In this document: piece by piece, positions 53,589 to 64,000 of the stretch
Layout of the letters: each line of letters starts with the position of its first letter
Position numbering within the stretch: the stretch's first letter is position 1
DNA from: Galaxea fascicularis
Lineage: Eukaryota > Cnidaria > Anthozoa > Scleractinia > Euphylliidae
Assembly (NCBI GenBank): GCA_948470475.1
Contig: OX419337.1
Span: forward strand, 36,430,536-36,494,535
DNA: 64,000 bases
Direction of reading: 5' to 3'
Notes under the pieces: model-generated
What the model was told of the DNA's origin: nothing
What the model saw: only the letters and a program-made list of their open reading frames with translations
Databases searched by the model: none
Position numbers and translations under genes: made by a program

Positions 53589-53739
53589 ACGTCAGGGAAA
53601 GTTTAGCATTTAGGCGCAAGTAAAAAGTGAGTTGGGAAAAATCAAAATGATTTCTCTTTAGCAGTGAAATGTGCCGTACGTAGCTTCATCTTGTGAGCAT
53701 TCGAATACTCGAGTGTTGCCAGCATTCAAACTAGATTTC

Positions 53740-53900
53740 CTATGGTGCTGTTCAGCAGCTATTAAGGTGACTCTTGCTTTTGAGACAAAGGATGAAGTCC
53801 GAAACACTGTTTAACTAAACGTTCGCTGTACAAGATGGTTCTAAAAATTTCTGTGTGCAGATGTAATTCTTAATTAAGTGCCACTGTTAATCTTAAATCA
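53740..53900 (+). repeat. Decayed single unit of the ~115-bp dispersed repeat
   Basis: Contains ATGGTGCTGTTCAGCAGCTA, GATGAAGTCCGAAACACTGT and GTACAAGATGGTTCTAAAA in an order like the arrays at 2930-3225 and 20590-21015. Confidence 0.45.
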
Positions 53901-55569
53901 ATAGAGCAATACCGTAGCTGTTACGTTGGTACTAGTGTGACCATGCACTCAGATGAACGCTAAGGAGGATTTTCTTGTCGTTTTGACTGAATCTGCATTT
54001 TGAACACTAAACCGAGCAGTACACTTACAGAATTGACTGCAGACGCAGCACTTAATGAGAACATTTGCGAAGGGTAACACCAGTATCCTTCTAAAAAAAA
54101 TACAAGAATACAAAGTTGGTGACTATTAAAAATGGCTACAATAAACATTAAGGCTAACTACAACTTCATTGCTACAATCACAGTACAACAAAGAGGTTTC
54201 TAGATTTAGCATACAATCGACTAAAAGCGCAAAAAATCTGCTACTGTTATACAAACTGATCACTACAAGCTTCACTTGAAAAGCTTAAAAGTCTTGCCGA
54301 TATATTTCTATATAATATGTACTTTGCCAAATGCAAATTATTTTATGAAAATAACTACTGAGCGTGCTCGGCGCGCTTGTATTTTTCATCACTTCGCCAG
54401 CATTCTCGTCTACAATCGTTTACGCTGCCACCACAAATTGGTGCAGGTTTGAAAAAGCTCCACTCGACTTAGACTTTTTCATCTCGCAGAGGTCTTCATG
54501 CCACATTAGTTTCAAGTAAAATGACAGTCTTGCTTTCTCATTCCTCATCAAATGCGAACCTTGATATTTTTCAGTGACAGCGGCGTGAGAGCTATGTGAT
54601 AAAGTGACCCAATGTGGCTATGCTTTGAATATAATGACTCGCTGATAAACACACAGAAAGCAAAGCTGGTGTCGACTGAATTTAACAATGAAATTTAAGT
54701 GTTTCACGACTCCTCAGACAGTGCTACATTTTAGTCACTCCCATTCACTGTATCTTGACTGTTTTGGCATCAAATGTGTGGTTAATATTTTCCCCACAAA
54801 ACTGGCTCAAAACTTGAATGAACTCTTTCCTCTAATAAATCCGTGACCTCTACAAGATGAAATGAAGAATAGCTGCGTGCTAAAACACCCCGACAACTAT
54901 TCAGATAATTTAACAATACAAGAAATGCTGACGAAATGTCTACTTAAGGTGGCAATGGCGGAAGCTATTTGCTGAAAACAGCATTTATAAGCCTATGTTA
55001 AACTTATCTCCAGATAAGTCCGGAATGTGATGAATATGCCTTCAAACGATCGGAAAAAAAACTATGAAGCACAACAAATATTGTCATGCTTAAAACATTT
55101 GTGGAAGCGAGATACACACTAATTACAATTGTTGCCATAGAAGTTCTGGCTTGAAGAGAAAGTATAATTAAAAAAATGTCGACTAGTTAAAAGGCTAGTT
55201 TCACTAGCCTGAACAAGGTTACTTTTTCTGTCTATCTATACAGGTTTTCTCCCAAATAACTAAATTGCTCGATAATTTGTCTTCTTGAACAAGTATAAGG
55301 CAACCCTAAATATCCAAAAAAACTTTAGCACAAACCACAATCTCTAAAATCCTGGTTATAAGTGTCCCTGTTTTTGAGACTCATCGCACTAATTAGGTAA
55401 CTTTTTTTTTATTTCAATCCTTCACTGATTCCAGCGAACACACTGTTCACACCTTTTCTTTTTATTTCTCGAGCCACGACCCAAACGAAAATAATATTTC
55501 TTTTCCTTACAATGACACCAAAAACATGTGTGGTTGGAGCAGGTCTTAAGTGCCTATAACCCCAAAATA
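53901..55569. other. Non-coding stretch
   Basis: AT-rich, no coding frame or clear repeat. May include 3' untranslated sequence of a neighbouring gene. Confidence 0.4.
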
Positions 55570-55927
55570 TTTTTTTCGCTAACATGTATCTTTGCACCTG
55601 TTCGAAACGGATTGCGGCACTTTTTGTCCTTTTTTGTCCAAATCTTGACTTTTGTAGGCTTTGAAACAGAGCATCATTTGATTCACGACCGAGTCAGAAG
55701 AGGCGTGGGTCTATTCCTGATTTGACCTCACAAACTGGTTTGAATGCATGTTTACAAAGAGTTAATGCGATGCAAAGCAGTTTGTGACGTCAAATCAGGA
55801 ATAGACCCACTCCCTTTCTGACTCGGTCATGAATCAAATGATGCTCTGTTTTAAAGCCTGTGAAAAAAGGAAAAAAATGCCGCAATCTGTTTCCAACAGG
55901 TGCAAAGATGCATTTCAGCGAAAAAAG
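55570..55927. mobile_element. ~350-bp foldback element
   Basis: Long inverted arms: TTTGCACCTGTTCGAAACGG / CTGTTTCCAACAGGTGCAAA, GAGCATCATTTGATTCA / TGAATCAAATGATGCTC and GGGTCTATTCCTGATTTGA / TCAAATCAGGAATAGACCC, around a ~70-base centre near 55760. No reading frame. Confidence 0.85.
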
Positions 55928-56954
55928 AGTTGATAGCGACTAGCCTGTGATGTGGTTAAAAGGAAAAAAAAAAGAATGTACATTCTCAGCAAGTCATCCT
56001 TTGGATCAGCAGGTATCTGCCTGCCCAGTGAAAGTGTCTACCTAAAAAATAATCAAGTCACTAACAAACAAGTAATAATTGGTCCAAATGAGCAAGCCTA
56101 ATCAGTTTTTTTTCGGGAGATACCTGACTTCTAGTTTAAACAGAATTGAATGCCACATGAAACCCAAAACTTACTTCCATGCAGATAACATTCCTCCACC
56201 CTTTGTCTCAATTATAGGTTTCCTAACTCTTGGTTGCTTCACCCTTCAAAGCCTCATATCATATTCTCCACACTCATCACTAAGCATTTTCTACGGTAAT
56301 GATGACGAGAATTTTTTAAACAATCAAGACCATTGCTACTTGTTGATCACTTCCATTTTTCTCACAACCTTGATTGAGCAATGTTACTATAAGGCGAAAT
56401 TAAACAGTGGTCATTCTTTGGGGTTTAAAACCGCACACTGAGTTGCATTATCTCAGGGATTATAACCAGGATTTTGAGGAGAGTGTAACAGACGTTATAC
56501 TATTGTGGCCAGTGCTGCTAAGTTCGTGATCTGGGGTCACTGTACATCAAATGATTATCATTCTTGGTATTAATTATAATTATAATGAACTATCTATATA
56601 CACAGGTAAAAGAACTTTTCACTTTCTGCCTTTGACCTACATTGACATTTAATTCATGGACCCATAGTCAATAAGTACTACTTAATTAAGTTTATTGACT
56701 ACACCGTAATATGTATATATTACTAAAAAATTGCACCATTCATTCCTTCTTCTGTTGAAGATGAGGACTGAAATGTGAAACAATGTGCATGGATGTTTCT
56801 GTATAATCACAAATACTTAAGGAAAATAATCGACAAGTTTGACACAATCTTACCAACAAAAAGTATCTTACACAAACACAAATACCAAATGTATACAATC
56901 ACTAAGATGCTACCTTGCCCAGGAAGGCTGGGTTGGAAGTCTACAATCCACTTG
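55928..56954. other. Downstream flank of the bHLH-PAS gene
   Basis: Probably contains its 3' untranslated region. A plus-strand frame at 56079-56441 is open but has no motif and is taken as chance. Confidence 0.4.
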
Positions 56955-58705
56955 TCAGAGCTTTCTGGTCATGTCAAACTTGACATGGTTCTGACTGCCG
57001 AACGGCATATTTGTGCCATTGATGTTCTGATAGTTTGGAGTGGGTAGTTGTCCAGACTGAAGCAGCGAATCTAACTGGCTCATGTTTGTTGGAACCACAC
57101 TCACATTAAGAGAACTGCCTTGAGGGATTCTCGAACCATTCTGAGGCACCAGGTTGAGGTTCTGCTGTTGTATGAAGGGCATGCTAGACTGGGGCCGCAA
57201 ACCAGAGTTTGACCGTTGGTTGGAAGCAGACAAGTTGCTAGTATTTTGCAGCATGTTCCTCATTCCTTGTTGCATAACGTTTTGCTTTGGAAGTATGTTT
57301 GTATTCCAGGAAGTGTTGCCAGGCAACCCAGTCTGGTTATTTGGCAAAGAGTTCAAAAAGTTCATGTTAGTGTCCTCTTGATTCATGAACTGTGTATTAT
57401 TGTTCGCAGAACTCTGGTTGTTAACAGTTCTGTTTTGTTGTCTTTGAGGTGATCCCATGAATGTTGTCTCACTTCCATTGAAGGTATTTGTAGTGGTAAA
57501 AGTGCTAGTGGGCATTTGAGGCTGACAACTTTGTGTCGCCATGCTGTTAGATATGGAGGGAAAAGCAAAGGTCGACTGTGGCATTGTGGGTGTCACTACT
57601 TCTTGCTTGATAAATGGCTCTGTCTGCATGAACCCTCCCTGCTGCAGAAGAGAAGCAAGTCGGATGTCATCTTTTCTCCTTTGAGCCTCATCTTCCTGAT
57701 CAACCATCATCTCATCTACCAAGTCAACTACCATTTGATCAGTGTAAGTATTCTCTGGAAGGGCCTCTTTGAGCAATTGCGCCAACTGCAACTGAGTCTC
57801 CTTTTGAGAGGCCATTGGAAGAACTGACCCTGATGATGTCACCGTTGATGTAACGGCGGGTGCCTGAGATGGCAGCCTTCCAGACATTATGACTTGAGGT
57901 GCAGAGGCATAAGCGACATTTGTAAGCACGGCACCAGATGTGTCCATGTTATTAGCAGTTCTTAAGACTGGCATTTGCTGAGCTGCATCCACCATGGAGG
58001 CACTTCCTAAAGTATTCACATGGTTCACAATTGGACCATTCTGTTGGAAACTTCTGTCCACAGCAGAAGTAGTACTGCCGAACATACAAGGGCTGTTGAT
58101 TGCACGTCTCTTAGAACTTGGCAACTGATAGGTCATGCTGTCGTCTTCCATGTGAATCAAACTGGGTTTGATATCATCGGGATAGCTTCCCACAGGTAAG
58201 TTTCCAATACTCTGAGTGGGTATACTGGGGGGCTGAATATTCTGCCCATCGTAACTTATGTCATCATCTACTGGAATTGCTTCAATTTTTGGAGCTCCAA
58301 GAGGACGACCACTCTGAACAGTACCATTTGAGGAAGGTCTACCAAGCCAGTTACCGTTAAGCATGTTTTCGAGGTTTATGTCCGGCAGCTGAGGTACTGA
58401 CATATCATTCGAGCCATTTGCCACATAATTGACAATTTCACGATCCAACTTAGTCAACTCTGCATTGATGATTTCAGTCAAATCCTCAAAGTCGTCTTCC
58501 AAGGTACTTGTTGATCCATCATTACCCTTGTTGCTAAATCTTGTACCCCATGAGGTGCTGGTAGTTGCTTTACTGAGTGGTTCAGACATGGTCGTGAACA
58601 CTTCATCGGCCAATGTGGGTACATCATGAGCAGCAACTGTTGGATAGCCTGATCTTGACAGGGCCAGTGTGTCCATGAGTGTTGGTTTAGGAACCAGTTT
58701 GTCAG
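56955..58705 (-). CDS. bHLH-PAS last exon: long activation region
   Basis: 582 codons after a CTTTCAG acceptor, stop at 56955-56957. Low-complexity Gln/Asn/Ser/Thr/Met-rich sequence with a few conserved-looking islands. These are an acidic helix (EDDFEDLTEIINAELTKLD), a paired LxxLL island (LAQLLKEAL, then LVDEMM and LASLLQQ at genomic 57640-57800), and a sumoylation-like IKQE (EPFIKQEVV). LxxLL motifs are known to bind nuclear receptors or the KIX type of coactivator domain; this role is inferred. The first part of the exon, before the CTGAC at 58705, is intron despite staying open. Confidence 0.87.
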
Positions 58706-61700
58706 CTGAAAGGCAAAGCAATTTGTGAGCTTGCATTTTCAGGGTTGTTATTAGAAGTCGGGACACGGGTACCAGCACCCATATACCGTGAACACAGTAC
58801 CCGGCCTTTGCAAGGACAAGCCAGAGAAATCTTAGGGGTACCCGCCTATTTATGAAACCCCTGCATTCACCACTATTACTTTTAACACTATGCAGATAGA
58901 TGTAGCTTGCTAGTAGAATTAATTCACTGGAAAGATTTCATGATCTTCTGGGATGTCAGAGAATTTGCACTCTGCCTGTTCAGGTAACTATGCATAAATT
59001 ATTCAGTGACATTCTGGGAATATTATTACAAGAAATGAAGACAAAACGGAGACCTTACAGGTAGAATGTGCCATAAAACAGGGCTCATGCTGGGACACCT
59101 CCTTTATCATGGTATGTTTACAATGTTTATTACACCCAATCTGATTGGGTCTAAACGATGCAATTTATTCACAAATTGCACCATTTTTTGTTTTAAATTG
59201 CATCCTTTTCTCAGCCTATAAAAATTCAAAACCGGGTTTCCTGAAGTGGATCTTAAATAAATGTTAATACTGACAAAAAAACCCCTGTGATTTCAAAATG
59301 GGTCCAATAAAGTGGCAATTGGACTGAGTGGAGAACAATTTTGGTCTGAAATCATACCTGTGATTGTTCAATTTTGAAATCGCACGTATGCTTTCAGACC
59401 AAATTGCACTCCACTCAGCCCAATTACCATTATAAATTTCAATAAATGCCAACTGATGAAAATCCTCTGAAAGTGATAGAAAGATGGTGTTACTTGGTAA
59501 CCACAGTCATAGTCAAAATTGAAAGTCACATTTCTAAACTAGAAAGTTGTGCTTCTGTTATCAGAAGACACCTCTCACACTTTTCTAACTTGAAGGTGCT
59601 CTTTCCAAGATCACAATTTAAATTCTCATTTGTTACTTGTACAAATTTCCCATAGAAGTGGTGGGGAGAAGTGGTTAAAATATCAAGCAAATTCATTTTG
59701 TGTGATACTGTCCTAAATTCTCGTGACCACTCTGTTTTGTAAAGCATTGAAATTACAAGGAGAATTTTGACCCAGATCACTCTTGAGATTTAAAGGGCTA
59801 AAGAGGATTACTGTTAAAATATCTATAAAGAAAGTGATCACTGATACCGGTAAGTATGAATATATAAAATAACAGTGTTTGCACCAGGTTTTAAAAAAAG
59901 CATCTTGGGTCCCTCAGCTTCAAATATTAGGGGGCCTGAACAATTAATTTTAAGATAAAACAGGCCTTGTGTTTGTGTGTCCCACCAAACATTTATGTGT
60001 ATATGCGCATAACTTGTGTGCAAATACAAACACTGAAATAGTATTATTTTGCGATACTGGTGGAGTGCTCTACCAACTGAGCTTACAATCTAACCACAAG
60101 CTGGCAGTTGGCTTGTTAGTTCATTTGGTAGGGCACTGCACTGGTTTGAGGTTTGACTCCCATACAAGCCTGAACTATTTTCAGACTTCTTTTTCACGAC
60201 TGCTCAAGCAGTGTTCACAACTGCGATAATCACATTCATCTTCAAAGTGATCACTGTGTGTGGGTGGATGCTGCTGCTCCAGTATCGCCACTAACCAACA
60301 ATTCAGCATGCATTACTTACAGTTCTCATGCCATTTGGGGTACACCATGACTTGATCATCAAATTGGGCGTCCTTGAGCTGTCCCGTCTCATCAGACTCA
60401 TTTTCCACCTCAGTAATGTAAGCTCTTGGTTCCATCGAGGGTTTGTCTTCTAATTGAGTCATTCCCAGCACAACTCCACGATGCTCCACATCACTGTAAA
60501 AATCCATAAAAGTCATCGTCATTTGCATTAATAATAGTTTAACACAAATCAAGCCATTTTCCCTGTAAACTCATACTGCACCCATTTACTTGAGAAATTG
60601 GAGATTTCCCCACTGCAAAAACCATTTATTTTTTATAATGCCATGTACATGACAATGCCAAAACAACCAAGATGCATGCATGTTGCTACATGCATGATCA
60701 AATTTTAAAAGAGAAGATGCATCAAGGCCATACACTGCTGAGCTATAACAAATTATTTCCAGAATTTGCTTTTGCCCTACCAAATCACCTTCAATATAGG
60801 TTTTTCCTTTCCTTTTCAAATGAAGTTGCAGTTGACTTGAGCAAAGCAGACAGACATGTCTGGGTGCATCACCAAAAATCAATAACAAATTAATTACAGT
60901 CGCCCGTGACTGAACCATTCACACCCAGCAAAAATCGCTGGTTGGCGGCCAGAAAGGAAAACCCTGCGAAAGTGCATTCCTACTATGCAGTTTATGACAT
61001 TGTACAGCCTGCAAGAATATTATTTTTATCATTTGTTAGACTGCAGTCTCCCAACACAGTATTTCACAGAAGTAAAATTTAAAAAAAATTCAGTAAACTA
61101 TTTTAGGTTATCGTTGTAGAAAGGTTAGCTTACCTGACAATGTAATTTAGGCATAACATTTGCTTCAGCTCTGGGTTTGTTGGATGTGGAATAAGAGAAG
61201 CCTTTGTTTGCATCCAAACCCAGCCGCCATTCTTGTTCATCCAGCGGTAGTACTTTGTGAGCACCTGACCCTTTGTTAGAACTGTTGATATGGCAGTAAA
61301 GTTAGACACTGCAAGCAGTGTACCTACGTGAATATTAAGTTGCATCCAAATGGACGATGAAACCCAGTCACTAAATCTACATGTATGAAAATTTTCATCA
61401 CACCCTAATTAAAACCAAATTGTGAAATCTAGGTAATATTAATGTCATAATAAAACTGATCTATAGCCCACTTACACTACACGAAAAACTGGGTCCAGAG
61501 TAAATTATCAGTACCATGTTTTCATGAAATGCATCTGGACCCATTTATTTCTGGTTTACATGCTACTGAGTATATACACAACCGCAGCATCACTGAAGGA
61601 ACCAGCCTGGCAACGATGATTCTTGGAAAAAGATTTACACCTAAATTTTACATCTGTATTGTCAAATGGTAAAAAAAAAATGCATGCTTACACTTTGCAT

Positions 61701-63582
61701 GATGGCCCTGTATCGCACTGATGTCATTGGCATGGTAAAAGTCATATGCTGAAATGCCGACAATGTCTCTTGCAAAATAATCCATAAACCTGTGGATCCT
61801 ACCAAAAATCAAATGTGGCTTTCAATCAACTGTTTCTACTCAAAAAAACATTGTACAAGTTGTATTTTTTCATACTCCACTCCACCACAGTCTGCTTTAA
61901 GATACTAAAAATGTCAAAATCTTTAAAAACTCTAAAATAACATTTGAAGGAGTTTACTTATGCAGGACTGTGTTACTGTGCTGAAACTACAGTCATCAAT
62001 AATGTCTTCTTCTCTTATGGATGGCACGGATAGAATGGATAGCAGTTTCAAAAATTTAACCTAAATTTTTCAAATTCTCACACTTCAGCTAACAACCAAG
62101 GCCAAAAATGTACTACAGATGATTACTCCTACAAAAATCAATTGATATCTTTCTCCTACATGTCACGGAAGATTTCAGTATGAGTTAATATTAGGGTCAT
62201 TAAATAGCATTTCTGTGAAGTCTGGGCTGGAAAACAGCAAAACTCCCATGACAGTGCCCCCTCAGGTCTTTTTATTAGCGATTCTTTAACTCTACATACT
62301 GTAGCTATTTACACTGCAAACACCAGCTGATCGCAACATATTGAGATCTCTGGTTTAAAAACCGAGAACTTCAAGGTGTGTTGTTTTACTGGCAAGCCAA
62401 AACTTTCATGAGGAAGTTTTTCAGTTCATTTTTAACTTCACTTTCTCCATGAAAAACCCGGAAAAGTAGAACTTTACATGTACACAGTTGCACAGGAGTA
62501 GAACAGTTGAGTGACTTCTCTCACTACCTTCCTTCACAATAAACAATTTTGAGGTCCATGTTTACACGGCTCACAAACATATTGCACTCCAGGGGCAGCT
62601 CATTGATGTTCATTGTAGGCAGGGGTTGTCCAATAGCCACAAAAGCATATTTTATGTCTGGAAGGCCTTTGGCACGGTACTTCTTCATTCTGCCCATGCT
62701 GTGAATAACCTTAAAGGCAAGCATTTCAAAGTAAGAAACGTTCTGTTAAGTTCTGTTAAGGTGAGGATTTTCCCTTCCAAAATAAAGTACCTGCACATCC
62801 CTAGGGTGAATCTCCCAGAGTGTGAACTACATAATTTATGAATTTCCTCCAAAACAAGTCCACCAGTCCATTGAATTTATGCCCCAAAGAAAGAAAATGG
62901 TGATCATGCCGTTTCCACCTGCATCCAATATTTTGATGTGTCCCCAAGCAAAAACAATTTTCCAATAAAAAGGATCATTATTATTTTTTGCACTGTTAAG
63001 GTCATCATTCTTCATCAAAAGGCAGGGCTCAAAATAACGGCCAGTCAACAAACAATATCTGGCTAGAATGGCGACTTGACTGGCCAAAAACTTCAATCGC
63101 CGGTCATGTTGACAGGCCAGGTGCACGTACTGTCTTCAATAAACAGTGAAATCCCATGAATTGTAATTATATTAGATTTTGTCTCTTCGTAAACATAATA
63201 ATTACATTCACAAATGAAAAAGGATGATGGTTTAAGGCATGCTGTGCATTAAGCCACTGATGTTTTGGGTTAATAGGCCGCCATTAGTCAATTTCTTTTT
63301 TTTCAATATTTTGACCGGTCAGAAATGCAACATGACCAAGCTAAAATGTCTTCGGCCAGTCAACATGATCAGCTACTATCCAAAAATTAATTTTAGCCCT
63401 GAAAGCTACCTTTGAAAATACTGTAAACCTGATAGTGCCAGGACCCATGGTTAACTAAATAATTCTAACCTTGAAGCCTGAAGATTTGGTGTAGGCTCCA
63501 CCTCGCCGGACAAGAGTACACTTCATTCGAATAAAGAACGACTTTGGTTTTTCCTCCTCAGGACCATCTCCATTCATAAAAG
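56955..63582 (-). CDS. bHLH-PAS transcription factor, NPAS1/NPAS3/trachealess-like, 3' part of gene
   Basis: Six exons, all GT/AG and in frame: 63470-63582, 62528-62709, 61692-61798, 61134-61281, 60321-60493 and 56955-58705. The bHLH and most of PAS-A lie off the right edge. Seen: end of PAS-A (KSFFIRMKCTLVRRGG, KSSGFKVIHSMGRMKKYR), PAS-B (NMFVSRVNMDLKIVYCEGRI, then GQVLTKYYRWMNKNGGWVW and LCLNYIVSD), and a ~580-codon final exon rich in Gln, Asn, Ser and Thr. The RVNMDL-I-YCE and TKYYRWM-KNGG strings fit NPAS1/3 and trachealess better than HIF (which has Q-YRMLAKRGG) or SIM. Known role: nuclear partner of ARNT that binds core DNA sites. No LxxLAP hydroxylation motif is seen, arguing against HIF-alpha. 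HIF and SIM remain possible alternatives. Confidence 0.88.
59140..59440. mobile_element. CAAATTGCACC-family MITE, copy 3, in bHLH-PAS intron
   Basis: Contains CACAAATTGCACCATTTTTT, AAATTGCATCCTTTTCTC, AAAACCGGGTTTCCTGAAGT, the inner palindrome GGTCTGAAATCAT... and end CCACTCAGCCCAATTACCAT. Copy 1 at 35956-36250 shares the same blocks in the same order. Confidence 0.75.
60060..60240 (+). mobile_element. Degenerate tRNA-headed SINE(s), two heads in opposite orientation
   Basis: On the plus strand, an A-box-like TAGTTCATTTGG (60118-60129) and B-box-like GGTTTGACTCC (60150-60160) precede a body running past 60240. Immediately to the left, 60063-60085 is the complement of another A box (AGCTCAGTTGGTAGAGCACT read on the minus strand). 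It lies in the intron between the last two bHLH-PAS exons. Confidence 0.55.
60321..60493 (-). CDS. bHLH-PAS exon after PAS-B, acidic
   Basis: 173 bp, acceptor TTTTTACAG, donor GTAAGT, phase 2 in and 1 out. Begins DVEHRGVVLGMTQLE, then an acidic stretch (EVENESDETGQ) and VYPKWHEN. Not conserved with any named domain. Confidence 0.85.
61134..61281 (-). CDS. bHLH-PAS exon: PAS-B C-terminal strands
   Basis: 148 bp, acceptor CAACAG, donor GTAAGC, phase 1 in and 2 out. Reads LTKGQVLTKYYRWMNKNGG, then WVWMQTKASL and LCLNYIV. This is the most conserved part of the domain. Confidence 0.92.
61692..61798 (-). CDS. bHLH-PAS exon: PAS-B middle
   Basis: 107 bp, acceptor GGTAG, donor GTAAGC, phase 2 in and 1 out. 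Reads MDYFARDIVGISAYDFYHAN, the helical part of PAS-B with the family's DIVG..Y.F.H.ND pattern. Confidence 0.88.
62528..62709 (-). CDS. bHLH-PAS exon: linker and start of PAS-B
   Basis: 182 bp, phase 0 in, phase 2 out, donor GTAGTG. Reads VIHSMGRMKKYR, then FVAIGQPLP and the PAS-B beginning NMFVSRVNMDLKIVYCEG. Confidence 0.9.
63470..63582 (-). CDS. bHLH-PAS exon: end of PAS-A
   Basis: 113 bp, acceptor TTTTCAG, donor GTTAGA; two leading bases then 37 codons ending SSGFK. Carries the FFIRMKCTL strand typical of PAS-A in the HIF/SIM/NPAS group. Confidence 0.88.
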
Positions 63583-64000
63583 CTGAAAACGTAAGACATA
63601 AGCAAACCAAATTAAAAACATTACATTTGTGATGCTCACACAAAACAGTAGCAGTTCCATGGCAAGATGGCCACAAGCCATGATTCTGCTATGGGCGAGT
63701 CTTTCTCGTAAGTTCTAACAGACATTCTGACAATTGATTAACTCAGCTCAAAGACTAACCACAGATCAATGTAAAATCTACAATACAGTTTGGTGGAAAA
63801 CGTGAACAAATTCACAATGTTTTACAACCAGCTGCTCAGTCAGTTCCAAGGGAATACATAAGAAATCATGTACATACAGTGTATGTATTTTGACTGGTGG
63901 AAGCATATAACCTATTTATTCATTTAGTGTAGGTAGTCCAAGCCTGCAAATAATTATTATTGTTGTCCATAAGCAGGTCAGAAATGCCTGGTCACAGTGT

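Noticed and set aside
56955..63582. HIF-alpha itself, because the EGLN gene is nearby
   Set aside because: PAS-B wording (VNMDLKIVYCEGR, TKYYRWMNKNGG) is nearer NPAS1/3 and trachealess, and no LxxLAP site exists in the complete last exon. The near matches (LADEVF, LLKEALPE) lack the right spacing.

Overview
The window looks like nuclear DNA of an invertebrate animal, most likely a cnidarian and probably a stony coral. It is AT-rich, has intron-split genes with canonical GT/AG junctions, a MYND-type HIF prolyl hydroxylase, a bHLH-PAS factor, BTB genes in tandem, a tRNA-headed SINE inside a LINE, and very many foldback/MITE-type repeats. The species assignment is an inference from gene style and repeat style only.

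Layout. (1) 2.1-8.0 kb, minus strand: a complete EGLN/PHD-type HIF prolyl-4-hydroxylase gene. I could place exons 1-4 to the base, with two alternative 3' ends; the promoter and intron 1 hold several ACGTG cores. (2) 8-29.7 kb: mostly non-coding. It contains three diverged copies of a ~1.5 kb non-coding unit (15.4-19.1 kb), a dispersed ~115-bp repeat array (20.6-21.0 kb), a plus-strand exon that reads like the C-terminal end of an FGF (25.5-25.7 kb), a few weak candidate exons, and a MITE dimer (26.3-27.1 kb). (3) 29.7-46.5 kb, plus strand: a family of intronless BTB/POZ genes. One (30.1 kb) is intact and divergent. Two ~5 kb units in direct tandem (about 36.3-41.0 and 41.4-46.5 kb) each carried two BTB copies. 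The first member of unit B is intact; the first of unit A is cut short by a frameshift and by a foldback transposon. The second members are a 3' fragment (unit A) and a double-frameshift pseudogene (unit B). Between the 30 kb gene and the array lies a decayed LINE with a SINE nested in it. (4) 46.5-56.9 kb: repeat-rich, no convincing gene. (5) 56.9-63.6 kb, minus strand: the 3' part of a bHLH-PAS gene closest to the NPAS1/NPAS3/trachealess group (six exons read to the base: end of PAS-A, PAS-B, and a long Gln/Asn/Ser/Thr-rich activation region). Its bHLH exons lie beyond the right edge.

The only functional theme linking genes is oxygen and PAS signalling: an HIF hydroxylase and a HIF-related bHLH-PAS factor lie about 50 kb apart on the same strand. 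The PAS factor shows no LxxLAP hydroxylation motif in the part seen, so it is probably not itself the hydroxylase substrate. No bacterial-type operon, CRISPR array or defence system is present.
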